In this document: piece by piece, positions 56,531 through 64,000 of the stretch
Numbering within the stretch: position 1 is the stretch's first letter
Layout of the letters: each line of letters opens with the position of its first letter
Source of the DNA: Caprimulgus europaeus
Lineage: Eukaryota > Chordata > Aves > Caprimulgiformes > Caprimulgidae
Direction: 5' to 3'
Assembly (NCBI GenBank): GCA_907165065.1
Contig: OU015529.1
Location: 6,993,054 to 7,057,053, forward strand
Length of the DNA stretch: 64,000 bases
The notes under the pieces: generated by a model
Told to the model about the DNA's origin: nothing
The model's database searches: none
Seen by the model: only the letters and a program-made list of their open reading frames with translations
Made by a program: the position numbers and the translations under genes

Positions 56531-59500
56531 CCTAGGACAGTACAGATCCCAGAGTTGTGCATGGTCCTTTTGCATTAATCCCACCATGGTTTATGGAGAA
56601 ACACAACTGCAGCCCCACAGCAGTGCCAGGAGAACACATATGCTGAGCTGTGTGACTACAACTGCAGAGGTGATAGAAGAGGCACTTTGTTCCCAGGTAG
56701 ACCTGCAGGGCTATAGGCATCACCTATATGGCTGTATAACTGTAAGGAAAGCATTAATGAGCCCAGCTTACCAGATGAGTCATTTAACTGTATCACTTCC
56801 TGTGATTCTCCAGGCAGGAGTAGGGCAGCAAACTGTTCTGCTCAGCCATCAGGTGCCATTTCTGCTTTTCTGGATTCCTTTTCCTGTTGGTTTTCCTTAC
56901 ATTTGTCAGTGCCAATCCTATGTTTAGTTTTTCTAGAAAAGGGCTGTTGAAGATGAGCTGCTCCTGACTATACTCCTGGGACAGCTATGGATTGTCCATA
57001 GCAATGAGGTCCACTTTTGCAGAGCCGTTATTTCCATAACATCTTTTCAGGAGAGATTTTAGGAAGGGAGAGATCTCCATGAGCATGGTTGGATATCTGT
57101 TGGACATGGAAGGGAGATCTTGGCAGTCATCCCATGACATATCAAATTGTCTTCTGTATTAGTTAGACTGTCTTGAGGTTTTACAACCAGAGGTTCTCCA
57201 GCTGGTGCTTGATGGGGATGGACCCTACAGTTCTGCTGCTTTGTCCTGGTGAAACATGGCCTCTTTTTTCGCTTAGTGAAGCTAGCTCTGCTGGTGGCTG
57301 CTCTGTACCTAGCAGGGTTTGCATGCCTCACAGAAGAGGTTCTGGATAAAATCTATTCACTTCCTTCTGCAAATATGCTCATGTTTGTATGATAAGATTT
57401 CTTCAACTGTCTTTCTCCATCAGGACTGCAAAGGTTTGTTGGTTTTTTGGTTTTGGTTTTGTTTTTCCCCATTGCAGTAAATCAACAGGCTGTGATTAAA
57501 GAATTTAAGCAGCTTCTTCATTTGCCAGTCCAAAATTTAATTTACTGAAGCATCTTTAACTAGCTGGCATCTCAATCACACATTTTGTATTCCTCTTTAT
57601 GGAGTGGGACAGAAGACAGACACACCATGTTCAAAGACTTCCATCACTGTTGAATTTATTTATCAGCCAAAGATGTGTGTGGTTGTTCCCCAACCCTCTT
57701 TCAGGGGAAGGTATTTTTCATTACATAGCTCTAGACCTGTATTTTTCCATTCACCAGTTGCTACTGTTGTTCTCCTTTTGTTTCCAAAAAGAAAAAAAAC
57801 AGATGTCTTTCGTGTTGTTTACCCCAGGAAACATTTTGAGCATTCAGTAATAAAACTGGGAGGAAATCCTTCACTTCCTTTATGCCTCCTAGCAAGTAAC
57901 CACATCAATATGAAGTGAGGATGTTTTTGGGTACTGACCCAGTGTCACCCATCAAAACACAGCCATAAATACTTTCAAGATGCAGTCTTGAATCAGGCTG
58001 GTAGATGAGGAAAAACCACTTCTGTTTGGGAAAGGAATTCTTTCCTTCTGCAACCACTTTCTAAATTGCATTGACATTTACCAATTAGCATACAAAAGCT
58101 TTTGTATCCGCAGGATCATTTTTCATGTCAATAAACACATTCCTTTGCTTTTCAGTGCAATGTTTAATAATTCTCATTTCCTATAGTGGAAAAGAACCTT
58201 TGTACTTTATTTGTATTACACAAATTACATGGAAGAAACAAAGCCATATCTGATCACAGTTATTAAATTAAGAACATTTGCATAAATCCTCCATTTTTTT
58301 TTTTCCTAATCTAGTTTGCTGTTGGTAAACAGTGTGTTATCTAGGTTTAGCAAAGCATTTGGTTTCTAGCCAGATTTTTGCTTTCCCCCTGTCCTTTTTG
58401 AAGTTTGCTTGGCAGGCAAGGTCTGCTTCTCCTAAGCTATCTGTCATCACACAAAGTGGATTCCAGCTTCTGACAATAAACGAGTTGCTATTCTAGATTC
58501 ATGGGCTGAACTGTCATTAAGTCCCTGCATCCCTTCTCTGGGGTTTTCAGACGTGTCTCAGTTCCAGCCTGAGGCTCTGCTCTGGGAGTTCCTTTGAGAG
58601 CTCTTCATAAATTGCAGAAAGTTAAGTGGGAAGCTTGGGGGGGCTCCCTGTCTCTGCGTGGGTTGGGGGCCAGGGTGTGCGAGGGGACAGCGTGCTGTGC
58701 GGGATGGCTGCTGCTGGGCACTGCTGACATGGACAAAGGACTGTCTTGTCTCTATGGGGGCCCCTCAGGTGTCCAAATCTGAGTGACTCTGTTGCAGTTA
58801 GGGTTGAAGAGAGGAGAGAAGAATAAAGGAAGAATGATTTTTTTTTTCTTTCCCTTGCCTGGAAGGGAGTGTATGTGTTGAGAGAAATGATCCTTCAAGA
58901 ATGTAGAGACCTGGTCCAAAAAACCAGGAGATATTATAAATACCTGAAATATCCATTAAATTTGTGTGCCTGGCAAAGTGAAGCCCTGCTCCATGGCTTG
59001 CTCTTGAGGTACTATGAGACTTCTGCTCTGCCTCTGTACACCATGAACAGCCTGTGGTGACACAGTGCAAATTAAGCAGTGAGTGTTGGTGTCTAAACTT
59101 CTTACCTGGAACCTGCAGGTGTACATAGAGCATTGATGGGAGTCTCCAGTCACCTTTTTTTTCCTTTCAGGCAGCTTTATTGGGATGCTGGAGAGGTTGT
59201 GGATTTGGGTGGATTAAATATAAAGGCTGGGGCCATGGCAGGACTGGTGCTGCATGTAAGGTTAGAGCTTCTGGGAGGTTACTCGTAAGATATTTTGGTG
59301 GCTCAGTGTGAGAGGGTAGAGACTTCTTTCCCATTCCCAGTGCAACCTGCTTTGGGACAACCAGGTTTCATTTTCCTGCAACCACCTTCTGCTGCTGTCC
59401 TCCCTTCTTGGAGAAGTCCTCCTTCCCCTCCACAGATCCACTGTTGGTTATTAATTTTCAGTATTATTTCTTTCTTTACAGGGAAGGGAATTCAGCAGGG

Positions 59501-60380
59501 ATGTCTTCCAGTCCTGAGTGACAGAGGTTTTGTAAGGAATGAAAAGACACTTTGTGCTTTTGACAGTAAAATTCATAACCATCTTATAAATAGCAGTGCT
59601 TCCCTCTACTACTCCAGGAAATCCTGTCAGATCCCAGCCTGGAAATCTTTTCCTTTCAAAGTTTGTTATTTGGTTGCTAGCTTACTTCTCTGCACTGGAG
59701 ATGCAGCAGACTTCAAAAAAAAGATGGTGGCAGTGATGTGAGGTTGCCCTGCTGAGATGTGCACATCCCACATGAGATGTGCTCACATTGCTCTGGCCTT
59801 GAGCTTGCTCCCAGGCTTGTGTGTCCACAGTGCTGTGCCAGCTGCAGCTCTTGGGTCTGACTGCTCGCGGTGCCAGGGCTGGCCCATGACATGGAGCTCT
59901 GCCTTGTTGTATGGGGGAGAAGGAGTAGGTTAGACATGAGTGAAATTAGATGAGTCAGGGAGCTGAATCTATCTGGACAACACTACCTCCAGCCTTTCAG
60001 GTATGGCTTGTGCACTGTAGGTGTCAGGCTGTGTCTTCATGGTGCCTGCAGTTTGGGGATGGACCAACTGGGCACCATGAGCACAGCCAGCTGGTGGACA
60101 GCCCACTTCTTGAGGGCTCAGTTTGCTTAGAGACCAACCTTGCAGGCTGACACAACGCATCCTGATCGCCTGGTGAATCTGTGACACAAGGAGAAATTGC
60201 CACCATGAGGGACTTGACAAATCCTGGAAGGAAGGAAAGGTTTAAAAAGTATGTGTGAAAGGAGAGGTCCTACATTTGTGGAGTCCGGTCCAACAGCCTT
60301 TAAAGGCAACAAACTCACCTTGATTTAAATGGAAACTGGATTGGCCCTTGGTAAATGAGATCATTAAACCCAGCTTTTGA
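56531..60380. other. Intergenic stretch
   Basis: No gene or repeat is recognised. An AT-rich block at about 58060-58270 has an 18-bp palindrome and a dense set of homeobox-like TAAT cores. Confidence 0.5.
58090..58107. other. Perfect 18-bp palindrome
   Basis: ATACAAAAGCTTTTGTAT is its own reverse complement without a spacer. It lies in AT-rich unique sequence. It could be a dimeric factor site; the half site ACAAAAG resembles SOX/TCF-type cores. Confidence 0.85.
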
Positions 60381-60535
60381 TAGAATCATAGAATGGTTTG
60401 GGTTGGAAGCGACCTGAAAGCTCATCCAGTTCCAACCCCCCTGCCATCAGCAGGGACACCCCCCATTAGATCAAGTTGCTCAAAGCCTCATCCAACCTGG
60501 CCTTAAACACATCCAGGGCCAGGTTGGATGAGGAG
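60381..60535 (-). repeat. CR1 LINE 3' fragment with inverted end
   Basis: The + strand reads TAGAATCATAGAATGGTTTG, GTTCCAACCCCCCTGCCATC, TTGCTCAAAGCCTCATCCAA, the antisense of a CR1 3' end. After 60516 the sequence turns back and repeats 17 bases of the element in the opposite orientation. Confidence 0.9.
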
Positions 60536-63500
60536 GATGATTATCTCCCTTTTAATCAAACACGATGCAAAATTAAAGCCTTTGTTTATCTGCTGCGATG
60601 GAGCCTCACTGTTGGTGGGGTCCTGGAGAAAGAGCACCAGGCACTTAACTTGAAAATGACTTTTCTGCACTAATGTCATTATGTTTCATCGACCAAGCAT
60701 TTCCACAAGTGGTGAAAGGGGATTATTGGGAAACTGGGATGAATGTGCATTATGTCACTTTTTAATCATATCCTGCATGCGGGGAAGATGTGAGCCCTGA
60801 TTAAATGACCCACCAGGCAGAGGGGGTTTGTAGTAGCTGTACCACTGCATGCATGGGAGCTGAGGGCTGCTGTGATGAAAGATTTTAATAGGAAACTACA
60901 AAGCCATATTAGAGGAAATGCTTTCAACATATCTAAATCAAGATGTATGGAGTTTTATTTCTGCCTGTGTTACATACCCCTGAGCTCTTTTTGGCCAACT
61001 GATAGTCATTAGACAATGCTGTATTGCTTTGCAATTTACTTATTGCAGGGCTGTGACTTAACTGCTAACAGAATAATACTTTTCCTCATATGTAACTTAT
61101 AATTTGTTGGATGTGCATTCAGCTCCTGTCATGAATTAAACTTCCAGAGAGGTGTGCCACTGCTCCCCAGGCACTTACAGCCTTCAAATGGCTGTTGAGC
61201 ACAGCCAGATGCAAAGTGTTAGCACAATCGCAGGGGCCTTTTCTCTTGCATCCACACTCAGCTAGGAAATGAAATACAAGATCACTGTGACACCGATAAA
61301 ACGTGCTGTCAGCAAGATGTGTGAGTTACCTGGAAGCTGAGTTCCATTTACAGGTGTCAGTGGAGTATACTTGATGCATTTTTTTCCCCAAGAGTCAGTT
61401 TCTGTGATTGATTGCATTTGTGTTACGTGAATCCCGTTTCCATTTCTGGCATTTTTATAAGGCTTATGAACGTGAGAGATATTAAATGGGGAGGTTTAGG
61501 AGGATGCTTTTCAGGCAGAACCAGTAAGATGGGTAGAGATTTCCTGTGTTTGTTAATATTCAACTGCACTTGGGTCTTTAGGTCCTAATACTCGGCATTG
61601 GAAGCTATTCTGGAGCTTGCTGCTCATAGGAGAGTCTTTTACTATATGTGTCTAAATATACCAAAATATTCTCATCAAAGCCACCTAAATGGCTTTTCCC
61701 ACACTTCTGTGACTTAGATTGTGCTGAATATGCCCAACTTCAGTGATTCTTGTACACAGAAATTCCTGGTATGGTCAAGGCTTATGTCTTGATCCTCCAA
61801 GATCAGTGAAATGAGCAGTATGAGGATCTAAGGCAAGGCTCATGGCCAGAGCAGAGAGCTGAGGAGGAATAGCCTTGCAGTAAGTCATGCTAGGTTTCTC
61901 AGTTCAACAACATTTCTCATTCAGTAGCAGAAGTAATTCTCTTGGATGTTGTGATTGCAAGCTAGTAACATATCCTCACTTCAAGTTGGTAAAGCAGAGG
62001 CACATACCTCCCACTGACTTTTTTGGGAGGAGAAGAGTACGACTGAAAATCAAGTCTCTTTTATTCAGGTATTTAGAATAAGGGTTAAATGCCATGCTTT
62101 TGACAGTGCAAATAGAGCTAAGGGCTAGTAAGAGGCTTGGTTTTCTCCTCACATGATTAATAAATAGCATTGTGTTTCTGTTTCTTCTGCCCTTAATCTG
62201 CTCCTCAAGACTAGTAGTGCTGTTATCCCTCTGCCCAACATGAGCTGTCCCCATGCAGTGTGGCACTGGAGGGCTCCATGCCTGCATCAGCCCATGTTTC
62301 CTGCCCAAATCTTGCCCATTTCTTTGTTTTCGTGGCCGCTGGACTTGGGCGAGCGCACTGTTTGTGTTTGGCTCGCAAGGGCTCCCATTGCCAAACAGTT
62401 TGTGCAGCCTAATCCGTGTTTGTGGCAGGGAGTCACACATCTCCCAAAGTGACATTTCATCTAATCCATTTCTGAGTTTAAGCAGATTATCAATTTCTTT
62501 CAGCTAGTTTCTGTTTTCAGAGAAATAAAAGACTCACGGAGGAGTTTGCTGCTAAGATTTGTGTGTGTGTGCATTGAGGATTTATTTATTGGACTTCTAA
62601 CCATAAACAGTTTAATGTTTTTGAATTACTGCTCAGTCTCATTTAGTTTGGTTGTGACCTTGAGCTGTACATTTCCAGGGCTCTGGCTAATGGACTTTTT
62701 AAATGATGACAATGAAATACACCAGGCCCTTTGATAAGGGCACCGTTGCTACATTACATATTATTTTAATGTTATTCTACAAAATAACCATTATAATATC
62801 ATTATTATTTTTTAACTCTGGTTTTATTTTGTCACACCAACATTACAACAATCTACATCTAAAATATTTCCTCATTTGTGCAAAGCACATTTCTCTGCCA
62901 GGGGTAATGAAATGACCAAGCAGTGACCCTCATTTTTATGTTTCTCCTACTGTGAAGAGGAATTGAAGATGAAATGTAGAAGCTAATAGCTGTGCAGCCC
63001 CAGTGAATCTAGCAAATCTAAAGAGCCCAGCCATGGGATACATTTAAATATTAAAGCAGTTTTTATGTGCTCTAAACAATATTTGATGCAGTTCTCAGTA
63101 TGCTTTAATCTGGCTAAATGGTTATTGTGTTATGTCTCCTAGCTGTAAAACTGTCTAGCTCTTTTGTGGTCAGGATACTTTTCTCCACTGCAATTTAGAT
63201 TGGACATGGATAAACATAAAGGACCATTGTCCCAAATGTATCTCATACAGGTTAATACTGCATGGAGCAGAGTGCTTAGAAACCAACCATATTTATTTAA
63301 AACTTTCTTCCTGACGTGTGTTGTGACAATTGCTTATAGGGTTGGGATGGTGCTGGTTATTTTAAGGGACAAAAATAAGAGGAATTTGAGACAGTTCAAT
63401 CACTGAGAGAGAGTGGCACCTGGCAAGGTTCTTGGTGTCTTACCTTTGCCTGGCTACAGTGGGAGTTGTGTGTTTGCATGTTTGAAATATCTCTTGCCAG

Positions 63501-64000
63501 CTTCATTGCTGAACACCAGAAAAGATCTTTTCTGGGGTGAGATTCTTCTGTTTCCTATTAACAGTTTTTTGGGGAGCAGGAGCTGCTGCCACATCAGCAG
63601 TTAGAGCTCAGGGCTGTTGTGATGCGGTGGTGCCCTTGGAGAGGATGTGGCTTGCCTGCTCCCACCAGGCAGAAGCAAAGCTTCAGGTTTGAGGCAGGAA
63701 AACCTTGACTTTTTCTTGATTGCTGGCTTGTATAGAAACAAAGGCAAACATCTTAATTTCCTCTGTGCTTTAGTCCATTTTGGCTGGCATGTTTGCTTTG
63801 GAAAGGAAAATGCTTGCTGGAAATTGGCTGCTTCAGCTAACACAGCATCTCCAGGTAGAGGTCAGATGAGAAATTGTTTGCATGTGTCAGGACTGTGACT
63901 GAATTCCTGCAGGTCTCTTTCTTTTGGGGGATATTCAAGGCTTAAAAAGGTGTGGATGGAGTTTTTTCTGGTTTCGCAGTCTTCCTAACTGGGCTTTCCA
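60536..64000. other. Intergenic stretch to the window end
   Basis: No gene, RNA gene or family repeat is recognised. Several blocks (for example about 60880-60960 and 62385-62480) are compositionally unlike repeat DNA and could be conserved non-coding sequence, but that cannot be judged from a single genome. Confidence 0.5.

Noticed and set aside
1-64000. CRISPR arrays, operons, bacterial-type mobile islands
   Set aside because: The window is vertebrate nuclear DNA. The tandem arrays present have no unique spacers between identical repeats.

Overview
The window is nuclear DNA from a bird. The host genes are vertebrate, exons are separated by introns with GT-AG borders, and the dominant interspersed repeat is the CR1 LINE in the form typical of birds, with 3' ends reading ATTCTGTGATTCTGTGA or ATTCTATGATTC. 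I cannot name the species from sequence alone.

Layout. (1) Positions 1 to about 15.6 kb hold the 3' half of EIF3A on the + strand. Nine coding exons (768-14587) join in frame and encode 738 residues that end in the expected [14 protein letters not shown]-type C-terminus. The window opens inside an upstream intron. The exon at 9918-10882 carries a long tandem array of about 27 Asp/Arg-rich decapeptides. (2) From about 15.6 to 21.5 kb no gene is visible; one roughly 1.2 kb CR1 copy lies there on the - strand. (3) Positions 21.7-23.5 kb form a CpG island holding the single-exon gene NANOS1 on the - strand (CDS 22227-23015, 262 aa), with a TATA-like box and two CCAAT boxes upstream. EIF3A and NANOS1 are therefore convergent, as in mammals. 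(4) From about 23.4 to 64 kb I see no protein-coding gene. This part holds a GGTCC pentamer array beside the NANOS1 promoter, a 21-24 bp tandem repeat at 24.1 kb, a G-rich minisatellite at 40 kb, and a series of CR1 fragments of different ages. It is best read as the upstream flank of NANOS1, a gene desert that may carry regulatory DNA.

How the genes relate. EIF3A is the largest subunit of eIF3 and acts in general translation initiation. NANOS1 is an RNA-binding repressor that recruits the CCR4-NOT deadenylase. Both act on mRNA use, but their adjacency is conserved synteny and I see no evidence of joint control.

No clearly new biological system is visible. The observations most worth a second look are the homogenised EIF3A repeat array, the promoter-proximal GGTCC array, two perfect fold-backs (at 35.7 and 60.5 kb) with 14-nt loops inside or at the edge of CR1 copies, an 18-bp perfect palindrome at 58.1 kb, and a run of about 10 kb without recognisable CR1 (40.3-50.6 kb).
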